DNA from: JBFHRB01 sp041591915
Lineage (GTDB): Bacteria > Actinomycetota > Nitriliruptoria > Nitriliruptorales > Nitriliruptoraceae
DNA length: 6,951 nucleotides
Assembly: GCA_041591915.1 (NCBI GenBank)
Contig: JBFHRB010000178.1
Coordinates: forward strand, 1-6,951
Direction of reading: 5' to 3'
The position numbers and the translations under genes were made by a program. Within the stretch, counting starts at the first letter, position 1, and each line of letters begins with the position of its first letter. Under the pieces are notes generated by a model. The model made no database searches and was not told the origin of the DNA. It worked only from the letters and a program-made list of their open reading frames with translations. Below are positions 1 through 6,057 of the stretch, piece by piece.

Positions 1-1823
1 CCAACCTCCGCGAGCTCGACGGCATCGCGGGCACCCACTTCGCCGTCTGGGCCCCCAACGCCGAGCGTGTCACGGTCATGGGCGACTTCAACGGCTGGGA
101 CAAGGAGAAGCACGACCTGGCTGCGCGCGGCGTCAGTGGGATCTGGGAGGGCTTCGTCCCCGAGGTCGGCAACGGCGACACGTACAAGTTCCACCTGTGG
201 TCCAAGCAGGACGGGTACCGGGTGGACAAGGCCGACCCATTCGCCGTCCACACGGAGACGCCGCCCAAGACCGGCTCGAAGGTCTGGGACCTGAGCTACG
301 ACTGGGACGACGACGACTGGATGGCCGAGCGCGCCGAGCGCCAACGGCTCGACCGGCCGATGGCCGTCTACGAGCTGCACCTCGGGTCGTGGATGCGGGG
401 CGACGGCGACCGGATGCTGACGTACCGCGAGCTCGCCGACCGGCTCATCGAGCACATCGAGCGGCTGAACTTCACCCACGTGGAGTTCCTGCCAGTGACC
501 GAGCACCCCTTCTACGGGTCATGGGGCTACCAGACCACCGGGTACTTCGCGCCGACGTCGCGCTTCGGCACGCCGCAGGACTTCAAGTACCTGGTCGACC
601 GGCTGCACCAGGCCGGCATCGGCGTCATCCTCGACTGGGTCCCGTCGCACTTCCCGACCGACGAGTTCGGCCTGGCGTTCTTCGACGGCACGCACCTGTT
701 CGAGCACGCGGACCCGCGGAAGGGCTTCCACCCCGACTGGTCGAGCTACATCTTCAACTACGGCCGCAAGGAGGTGCAGAGCTTCCTCCTGTCGAGCGCG
801 ATGTGCTGGCTCGAGGAGTACCACATCGACGGGCTGCGGGTGGATGCCGTCGCGTCGATGCTGTACCTCGACTACTCGCGCAAGGACGGGGAGTGGATCC
901 CCAACGAGTTCGGCGGCAACGAGAACATCGAGGCGATCGAGTTCCTGCGTCGCTTCAACACCGAGGTCTACCAGCGGCATCCGGGCGTGCAGACGATCGC
1001 CGAGGAGTCCACCGCCTGGCCGATGGTCTCACGCCCGACCTACGTCGGTGGGCTGGGCTTCGGCATGAAGTGGGACATGGGCTGGATGCACGACACCCTC
1101 GAGGTCTTCCAGAAGGACCCGGTGCACCGCAAGTACCACCACAACCAGCTCACCTTCCGCTCGGTGTACGCGTACTCGGAGAACTACTGCCTCCCGCTGT
1201 CGCACGACGAGGTCGTGCACGGCAAGGGGTCGCTGCTCACGAAGATGCCGGGTGACGACTGGCAGCGGTTCGCGAACCTGCGAGCCCTCTACGCGTACAT
1301 GTTCACGACGCCCGGCAAGAAGCTGCTGTTCCAGGGTTGCGAGTTCGGGCAGTGGACGGAGTGGAACCACGACCGCTCGCTCGACTGGCACCTGCTGGAG
1401 CACGAGCCCCACCGCCAGCTCATCCAGTGCCTCGGTGACCTCGCGAGGCTCTACCGTGAGACCCCGGCGCTCCACGAGGGCGACGTGGAGCCGTTCGGCT
1501 TCGAGTGGGTCGACGCCCTCGACTGGGAGTCGTCGGTCGTGTCCTACCTCCGCCGGGCCCGGGACGGGGAGCCCGTGCTCGTCGTCGCGAACCTCACGCC
1601 CCTCCCGCGATCGAACTATCGCATCGGCGTGACGAGTGCGGGCTTCTGGCGCGAGGTCTTCAACTCGGACGCGGGCGAGTACGGCGGCTCGGGGCACGGC
1701 AACCTCGGTGGCGTCGAGGCCCGGCCGCTCCCGTACCACGGGCGCAGCCACTCCCTGAACGTCACCCTGCCTCCGCTGGGCGTCGTGGTGTTCGCACCGT
1801 CAGGATCCAACGAGTCCGACTGA
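1..1823 (+). CDS. glgB: 1,4-alpha-glucan branching enzyme GlgB (GH13), 5'-truncated
   Basis: Glycogen branching enzyme: it cleaves an alpha-1,4 chain and re-attaches the piece through an alpha-1,6 bond in cytoplasmic glycogen synthesis. The reading frame is open from the first full codon at position 3 and gives 606 residues to the TGA at 1821-1823; no start is visible. Visible order: CBM48 (about residues 1-95; GTHFAVWAPNAERV then FNGW), GH13 barrel (about 115-500) and C-terminal beta domain. The four GH13 regions are intact: DWVPSHF; GLRVDAVAS with nucleophile D281 (843-845); TIAEEST with acid/base E334 (1002-1004); LSHDEVVHGKGS with D402 (1206-1208). The spacings of 53 and 68 residues equal those between D405, E458 and D526 of E. 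coli GlgB. By that offset about 124 residues of an E. coli-length enzyme lie upstream; whether an extra N-terminal module exists is unknown. Probably co-transcribed with the GH57 gene downstream. Confidence 0.97.
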   Translation, partial: NLRELDGIAGTHFAVWAPNAERVTVMGDFNGWDKEKHDLAARGVSGIWEGFVPEVGNGDTYKFHLWSKQDGYRVDKADPFAVHTETPPKTGSKVWDLSYDWDDDDWMAERAERQRLDRPMAVYELHLGSWMRGDGDRMLTYRELADRLIEHIERLNFTHVEFLPVTEHPFYGSWGYQTTGYFAPTSRFGTPQDFKYLVDRLHQAGIGVILDWVPSHFPTDEFGLAFFDGTHLFEHADPRKGFHPDWSSYIFNYGRKEVQSFLLSSAMCWLEEYHIDGLRVDAVASMLYLDYSRKDGEWIPNEFGGNENIEAIEFLRRFNTEVYQRHPGVQTIAEESTAWPMVSRPTYVGGLGFGMKWDMGWMHDTLEVFQKDPVHRKYHHNQLTFRSVYAYSENYCLPLSHDEVVHGKGSLLTKMPGDDWQRFANLRALYAYMFTTPGKKLLFQGCEFGQWTEWNHDRSLDWHLLEHEPHRQLIQCLGDLARLYRETPALHEGDVEPFGFEWVDALDWESSVVSYLRRARDGEPVLVVANLTPLPRSNYRIGVTSAGFWREVFNSDAGEYGGSGHGNLGGVEARPLPYHGRSHSLNVTLPPLGVVVFAPSGSNESD

Positions 1824-1840
1824 CGGCCTGGCGCGCGGCC

Positions 1841-1846
1841 TACCCT
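1841..1846 (+). promoter_or_regulatory. Weak -10-like hexamer upstream of the GH57 gene
   Basis: The hexamer TACCCT fits the loose actinobacterial -10 pattern TANNNT and lies 35 bases before the GTG start of the GH57 gene, in the only gap between it and glgB. No recognisable -35 element is present at 17-18 bases. Such hexamers arise often by chance. It may provide a secondary promoter inside an otherwise co-transcribed pair. Confidence 0.15.
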
Positions 1847-1871
1847 CCGCGAGCTGCCAGAGCCGAGGTCC

Positions 1872-1876
1872 AGGAG
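1872..1876 (+). promoter_or_regulatory. Ribosome binding site fixing the GTG start of the GH57 gene
   Basis: AGGAG sits five bases before the GTG at 1882. It supports this non-ATG start, which also places the conserved HGHFYQP motif close to the N terminus, as usual for GH57 proteins. Confidence 0.75.
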
Positions 1877-1881
1877 CGACC

Positions 1882-4347
1882 GTGGCGACATCCGAGTTGA
1901 AGCGGCACGTCTGCGTGCACGGCCACTTCTACCAACCACCGCGCGAGAACCCGTGGCTCGAGCTGGTGGAGCAACAGCCGTCCGCGTACCCGTTCCACGA
2001 CTGGAACCAACGCATCACGGCGGAGTGCTACGCGCCCAACGCCAACGCCCGGATCCTCGACGAGGACGACCGGATCACGCGGCTCGTCAACAACTACGCC
2101 CGCATGAGCTTCAACATCGGTCCGACGCTGCTCGCGTGGATGGAGGAGGAGGACCCGCACACGTACCGGGCCATCCTCGAGGCCGACCGGCGCTCGATGC
2201 GGCGGTTCGGCGGGCACGGCTCGGCGATGGCGCAGGCCTACAACCACGCGATCCTGCCCCTCGCCAACCGTCGCGACAAGCGCACGCAGATCGCCTGGGG
2301 GATCGCCGACTTCCGCCACCGCTTCGGGCGTGAGCCCGAGGGCATGTGGCTGGCCGAGGCGGCGGTCGACACCGAGACCCTCGACCTCATGGCCGAGCAG
2401 GGGATCCGGTTCACCGTCCTGTCGCCCGCCCAGGCGAAGGCGACTCGCAGCTCGGGCGCGACCGAGTGGCTCGACGTCACGGGAGGGCGCGTCGACCCGC
2501 GCGTCCCCTACACGGTGGCCCTGCCCTCCGGGCGGACCATCTCGGTGTTCTTCTACGACGGGCCCATCTCCCGGGCCGTCGCGTTCGAGGGCCTCCTCGA
2601 GTCCGGCGAGCGCTTCACGCAGCGCCTGTTGTCGGGCTTCCTCGAGACCGACACGCCACAGCTCGTGCACATCGCGACCGACGGCGAGTCCTACGGGCAC
2701 CACCATCGGCACGGCGAGATGGCGCTCGCCCATGCGCTCGAGATCATCCGGCAGCGCCCGGACGTCGACCTCACCAACTACGCCCAGTACCTCGAGCTCC
2801 ACCCGCCCGAACACGAGGCGCAGATCGTCGAGGACTCCAGCTGGAGCTGCGCCCACGGGATCGAGCGCTGGCGAGGCGACTGTGGCTGCACGACCGGCGG
2901 GCAAGCGGGCTGGGACCAGGCGTGGAGGACCCCCCTGCGCGATGCGCTCGACTGGCTGCGGGACGCCGCGAACGCCCGCTCGGAGCACCTGGCGGGCAAG
3001 GTGTTCCGCGACCCGTGGGCGGCGCGCGACGCCTACATCAAGGTCGTCCTCGACCGTTCTCCGGAGTCGATCGACGACTTCATGGCCACGCACCGCGCCG
3101 ACCCCGGAGCCGACACCAGCACCGCGCTGCGGCTCATGGAGCTCCAGCGCCAGTTGATGCTCATGTACACGAGCTGCGGCTGGTTCTTCGAGGAGCTCAC
3201 GCGCATCGAGACGATCCAGGTGCTGCGCTACGCCGCCCGCGCCGCGCAGCTCGTCCAGCACATCTTCGACGAGGACCTCGAGACCGAGTTCCTGACGCGC
3301 CTCGCCAAGGCCGAGTCGAACCTCGAGGTCCTGGGCAACGGACGCGACCTGTACGAGCGGGAGGTCCAGCCGTCGATGGCGGACCTGCAGGCGGTCGGTG
3401 CGCACTTCGCGATCTCCGGCCTCTTCCGCCGGTACCGCGGCACCGAGCACATCGGCTGCTACGAGGTCGTCCGCGAGGACGAGCACCGGGTCGGTGCTGG
3501 CCGGGCGCAGCTGGCCGTCGGACGCTCCAGGATCCGGTCGACGATCACGCTCGCGGAGCAGGTCTTCGAGTTCGCCGTCCTGCACCTGGGCGACCACAAC
3601 TTCGTGTGCGGCATGCGGCAGGTCCGAGAGGATGCCGACTACACCGCGATGCGCGAGGACCTCGACGCCGCGTTCGCGAGCGCGGACTTCCCCGAGGTCA
3701 TCCGCCGACTCGACGGCCACTTCGGCCAGCCGCAGTACTCGCTGCGGACCCTCTTCCGCGACGAGCAGCAGCGCATCCTCGACATCGTGCTCGGCAACGC
3801 CGTCGAGGACGCCGAGGCGACGCAGCGCAACATCTACCGCGGTCGCGCACCGTTGCTCCGGTTCCTGTCGGAGCTCGGGGTCCGGATGCCGCCGGCGCTG
3901 CGCTCCGCCGCGGAGGTCGTCATCAACGCCGAGCTGCGCGAGCAGTTCTCGGACGGGACGATCGACCCGGGCACCGTCCGGTCGTTGATCGACGAGGCGC
4001 GACGCCTCGACATCACGCTCGACGCCGAGGGCCTCGCGCACACCCTCAGCGTGACCGTCGACCGCATCGCCCGCGACATCGGCGCGCGCACGGAGGACCC
4101 GGTCGTCTTCGACCGGTTCGGTCGCGAGGAGGAGGCCTTCTTCGCGCACCTCGACCGCCTCGTCGGCGTGTCGGAGTCGCTGCCGTTCGAGGTCGACCTC
4201 GGCGGCGCACAGAACGTGGCGTTCCACGTACTGCGCGCGGTGCTCCCGGTGCTGCGCGAGCGCCCCGACGAGGCGGCCGCACGGTGGATCACCCAGCTCG
4301 AGGGCCTCGCGCTGCGCCTGAACCTCGTCCCGCCGACGGAGGCCTGA
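1882..4347 (+). CDS. Glycoside hydrolase family 57 protein with C-terminal DUF3536 region
   Basis: Probable cytoplasmic alpha-glucan-active enzyme of GH57; there is no signal peptide or membrane segment. The family includes amylases, 4-alpha-glucanotransferases and branching enzymes acting by a retaining mechanism. It has 821 residues, starting at GTG with AGGAG five bases upstream. The N-terminal (beta/alpha)7-type domain is about residues 9-340. Visible motifs are HGHFYQPPRE at 13-22 (GH57 region 1), GMWLAEAAVD with candidate nucleophile E159 (region 3), and ATDGESYGHHH with candidate acid/base D267 (region 4). A Cys/His cluster follows: SSWSCAHGIERW then DCGC (C323, H325, C334, C336). The rest, about 470-800, is mostly helical and matches my recollection of the DUF3536 region, whose function is unknown. 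It lies 58 bases after glgB and converges on a GT4 gene, which points to glycogen-like polymer metabolism. Whether it hydrolyses, transfers or branches cannot be told; annotation as alpha-amylase/alpha-mannosidase would be by family only. Confidence 0.92.
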   Translation: MATSELKRHVCVHGHFYQPPRENPWLELVEQQPSAYPFHDWNQRITAECYAPNANARILDEDDRITRLVNNYARMSFNIGPTLLAWMEEEDPHTYRAILEADRRSMRRFGGHGSAMAQAYNHAILPLANRRDKRTQIAWGIADFRHRFGREPEGMWLAEAAVDTETLDLMAEQGIRFTVLSPAQAKATRSSGATEWLDVTGGRVDPRVPYTVALPSGRTISVFFYDGPISRAVAFEGLLESGERFTQRLLSGFLETDTPQLVHIATDGESYGHHHRHGEMALAHALEIIRQRPDVDLTNYAQYLELHPPEHEAQIVEDSSWSCAHGIERWRGDCGCTTGGQAGWDQAWRTPLRDALDWLRDAANARSEHLAGKVFRDPWAARDAYIKVVLDRSPESIDDFMATHRADPGADTSTALRLMELQRQLMLMYTSCGWFFEELTRIETIQVLRYAARAAQLVQHIFDEDLETEFLTRLAKAESNLEVLGNGRDLYEREVQPSMADLQAVGAHFAISGLFRRYRGTEHIGCYEVVREDEHRVGAGRAQLAVGRSRIRSTITLAEQVFEFAVLHLGDHNFVCGMRQVREDADYTAMREDLDAAFASADFPEVIRRLDGHFGQPQYSLRTLFRDEQQRILDIVLGNAVEDAEATQRNIYRGRAPLLRFLSELGVRMPPALRSAAEVVINAELREQFSDGTIDPGTVRSLIDEARRLDITLDAEGLAHTLSVTVDRIARDIGARTEDPVVFDRFGREEEAFFAHLDRLVGVSESLPFEVDLGGAQNVAFHVLRAVLPVLRERPDEAAARWITQLEGLALRLNLVPPTEA
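2848..2889 (+). other. Cys/His cluster in the GH57 protein (possible metal or disulfide site)
   Basis: Codons for residues 323-336 encode the pattern C-x-H-x8-C-x-C, within SSWSCAHGIERW and DCGC. Four potential ligands in 14 residues is notable in a cytoplasmic high-GC protein with few cysteines. I recall a similar motif in other GH57 proteins carrying DUF3536, so it is probably a subfamily signature. Metal binding itself is inference. Confidence 0.4.
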
Positions 4348-4375
4348 CGCGCCGACTGCCTCAGCCGGCCAGGCC
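4341..4375. terminator. GC-rich hairpin spanning both convergent stop codons
   Basis: GGCCTG (4341-4346) pairs with CAGGCC (4370-4375), GCCG (4351-4354) with CGGC (4366-4369), and CTG (4356-4358) with CAG (4362-4364). There is a three-base loop, a four-base bulge at 4347-4350 and one A/C mismatch. The 13 base pairs cover the end of the GH57 gene, the 13-base spacer and the end of the GT4 gene. No T-tract follows on either side, so it is not a classical intrinsic terminator. It could still act as a two-way termination or 3'-end stabilising structure. Chance pairing is a real risk at this GC content. Confidence 0.35.
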
Positions 4376-5635
4376 GTCGAGGTCGAGGATCGGTGCCTCG
4401 CGCAGGATGGCGCGCAGCGGGGGCCGCTCCTCGGGGACGCCGGCGAGCTCGGCCTCCTCGTCGATGGCGCGGTCGTAGACGCCGACCGTCTTGTGCGCGA
4501 CCTTCGACCAGTCGTAGCGCCGGGCGATCCGACGGCGGCCCTTCGCCACCAGCTCTGTGGCGAGCTCGTCGTCCGTGAGGATCCGCACCAGCGCGTCGGC
4601 GAGCTCCTCGTCGTCCTGCGGCGTGAACGTCAGGCCGTGGCCACGGTCGACGATCTCGCGCAGGCCACCGGTGTCGCCGACGACCACCGGGGTGCCGCAC
4701 GCCATGGCCTCGACGGCCACGAGCCCGAACGGCTCGTAGATCGACGGTGCCACGGCCACGTCGGAGGCGGCGTAGTGGAGCCGCAGGTCGTGGTCCTCGA
4801 GGAAGCCCGTGAACTTCACGTGGCGGCCGAGGCGGAGCTTGCGGACCAGCGCCCGAAGCTCGTCCGAGTACGTGCCCATCCCGGCGATGAAGAAGGTGAC
4901 CGGGCCGACCTCCGCACGGACGCGGTGGAGGGCGTGGAGCACGGTCTGCACGCCCTTCTCGTACTCGAGTCGTCCCGCGAACAGCACCATCTTCTGGCCG
5001 TCTGGCGTGAGCTCCTCGCGGAACCCGGCCACCTCGTCCGCGGGGAGCTGGAAGTCCCGGGCAGCCACGGCGTTGGGCACGACGTCGACCTTGCCCCCGG
5101 GCAGCTGGAAGATCTCGCGCACCTGCTTGCGCATGTACTTGGAGCAGGTGATGACCCGGCGGGCCTCGTAGGTCAGCCACCACTCCATCTGGTGGATGAG
5201 CTTGTTCATCGGGCCGGGGAGGTAGCCCTGGTGGCGGCCGTACTCCGTCGCGTGGATCGTGGCGACCAGCGGGATCCCGAACGCGTCCTTGATGCCTGCG
5301 GCGGCGTACCCGACGAGCCAGTCGTGGGCGTGGATGACGTCGATCTCGTACTCCTGCACGACCTTCGCCGCAGCCGACTGGACACGGTTGTTGAAGGCCA
5401 GGACCCACGGGATCAGGTCGTCGAACGGGATGACGGGCGGCGCCTCGGTGACCCGCACCACGTGCACGCCCTCGAGCCACTCCTCGCGTGGCGCGGGCTG
5501 GTCCGGGTGGTCACGTGTGATGACGTGCACCTCGTGTCCCGCAGCCGCGAGATCGCGCGAGAGGGCGGCGACGTGACGGCCGAGCCCGCCGACGACGCGC
5601 GGCGGGTACTCCCAGCTCAACATCAGGATGCCCAT
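4361..5635 (-). CDS. GT4-family glycosyltransferase, probable alpha-glucan (glycogen) synthase-like
   Basis: Predicted cytoplasmic retaining GT-B glycosyltransferase using a nucleotide sugar. 424 residues from ATG at 5633-5635 to TGA at 4361-4363. The N-terminal domain opens with MGILMLSWEYPPRVVGGLG (loop G16-G17-L18-G19), then IHAHDW (102-106) and ATIHATEYGRHQG with H128, the position of the usual catalytic-pocket histidine. The C-terminal donor domain has FAGRLEYEKG with R222 and K227 (phosphate-binding pair) and EPFGLVAVEA with the E-x7-E pair E301/E309. It lacks the KTGGL motif of GT5 GlgA. The frame extends to a TTG at 5674, but that codon has no Shine-Dalgarno; a GAGG (plus positions 5647-5650) lies 11 bases before the chosen ATG. 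Tail-to-tail with a GH57 gene and near glgB, it is likely the chain-building enzyme, either a glycogen synthase or a maltose-1-phosphate synthase of the GlgM type. Another acceptor is possible. Confidence 0.9.
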   Translation of the reverse strand: MGILMLSWEYPPRVVGGLGRHVAALSRDLAAAGHEVHVITRDHPDQPAPREEWLEGVHVVRVTEAPPVIPFDDLIPWVLAFNNRVQSAAAKVVQEYEIDVIHAHDWLVGYAAAGIKDAFGIPLVATIHATEYGRHQGYLPGPMNKLIHQMEWWLTYEARRVITCSKYMRKQVREIFQLPGGKVDVVPNAVAARDFQLPADEVAGFREELTPDGQKMVLFAGRLEYEKGVQTVLHALHRVRAEVGPVTFFIAGMGTYSDELRALVRKLRLGRHVKFTGFLEDHDLRLHYAASDVAVAPSIYEPFGLVAVEAMACGTPVVVGDTGGLREIVDRGHGLTFTPQDDEELADALVRILTDDELATELVAKGRRRIARRYDWSKVAHKTVGVYDRAIDEEAELAGVPEERPPLRAILREAPILDLDGLAG

Positions 5636-5772
5636 GTGGTGCAGAGCCTCGCATGCCTTGGGGGCGGGCCGCAAAGCGGTCGCGCGGTCTCGCCCCGATC
5701 ATCGGTGTGGCCGCGCACCCCTAGACTTCGGCGCTCGTACCCCTGAGCCCTTCCCATCGAGCCTGGACGACC
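5636..5772. promoter_or_regulatory. Divergent intergenic region between the GT4 gene and the membrane-protein pair
   Basis: These 137 bases hold no credible gene and should carry promoters for both directions. Facing right, TAGACT (5722-5727) fits TANNNT, 45 bases before the GTG at 5773, but no clear -35 is seen. An 11-base inverted repeat, CCGAT-C-ATCGG (5695-5705), lies just upstream of it and could be an operator. On the leftward transcript a short hairpin, CCGC-AAA-GCGG with two more outer pairs (5667-5681), falls in the presumed GT4 leader. No leftward -10 was recognised. Confidence 0.4.
5722..5727 (+). promoter_or_regulatory. Candidate -10 element for the two-gene membrane unit
   Basis: TAGACT matches the TANNNT -10 consensus and lies in the divergent spacer, which would give a leader of roughly 40 bases before the GTG at 5773. 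The -35 position does not resemble TTGACA, as is common in high-GC actinobacteria. Its TAG is also the in-frame stop that bounds the downstream gene on the 5' side. Confidence 0.35.
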
Positions 5773-6057
5773 GTGGACGTCATCGCTGGACTGGTGCTGC
5801 TCGCGCTGGGTGCGATCGGCGCGTCGTACGCGAGCCGTGAGCTCCAGCGGCGCGGCCGTGGGCACCTCACCCCCGTCGCGCTGGTCCCGATGGGGGTGCT
5901 GATCGGGGGTGGCGCCGCCCTCGTGCGAGGTTGGGAGACGGTCCGTACCGCGATCGCCGGCGCTGTCCTCGTGCCGCTGGTGGCGACCGTCGTCCGCCTC
6001 GTCGAGACGCGCCGCCGCAGGGCGCGGAGCCGAGCCGAGGAGTCGATCGATGGCTAG
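5773..6057 (+). CDS. Small integral membrane protein, function unknown
   Basis: 94 residues, not recognised as a named family. Two or three hydrophobic stretches are visible: about residues 4-20 (start VIAGLVLLALGAIGASYA), 34-51 (around VALVPMGVLIGGGAALV) and 60-77 (around AIAGAVLVPLVATVVRLV). The protein ends in an arginine-rich tail (ETRRRRARSR), predicted to lie in the cytoplasm by the positive-inside rule. An in-frame TAG at 5722-5724 and the lack of other ATG, GTG or TTG codons before it make GTG 5773 the first credible start; only a weak GGA (5765-5767) precedes it. A later ATG would remove the first membrane segment. It overlaps the next gene by 8 bases (ATGGCTAG), so the two are probably translationally coupled and the products may act together in the membrane. 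No catalytic motif is seen. Confidence 0.75.
   Translation: MDVIAGLVLLALGAIGASYASRELQRRGRGHLTPVALVPMGVLIGGGAALVRGWETVRTAIAGAVLVPLVATVVRLVETRRRRARSRAEESIDG
6037..6042 (+). promoter_or_regulatory. Ribosome binding site for the pseudoprotease gene, inside the preceding CDS
   Basis: GAGGAG, seven bases before the ATG at 6050, is the strongest Shine-Dalgarno match in this half of the window. It lies within the last codons of the 94-residue membrane protein gene and decides the ATG start and the 8-base overlap. Confidence 0.75.

Noticed and set aside
1840..4227. A 795-codon open frame on the minus strand antisense to the GH57 gene
   Set aside because: It mirrors the GH57 gene in a high-GC frame where stops are rare. 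Its translation is biased toward Arg, Val, Glu and Leu without motifs, and the opposite frame has clear GH57 motifs.
2346..4478. A 710-codon plus-strand frame inside and beyond the GH57 gene
   Set aside because: Arg/Pro/Ala-rich translation without motifs, overlapping a well-supported gene; a product of GC-biased third positions.
3834..5480. A 548-codon minus-strand frame running across the GH57 3' end and the GT4 gene
   Set aside because: It overlaps the GT4 gene on the same strand in another frame, and its translation is low-complexity Arg/Pro/Gly. The GT4 frame carries all GT-B motifs.
5636..5674. A 13-residue N-terminal extension of the GT4 protein from a TTG codon
   Set aside because: No Shine-Dalgarno precedes the TTG, and GT4 proteins typically begin right at the first beta strand, as with the ATG at 5633-5635.
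4493..5746. A 417-codon plus-strand frame antisense to the GT4 gene
   Set aside because: Rich in Val, Asp, His and Arg with no recognisable fold, and lying wholly opposite a gene with conserved GT4 signatures.
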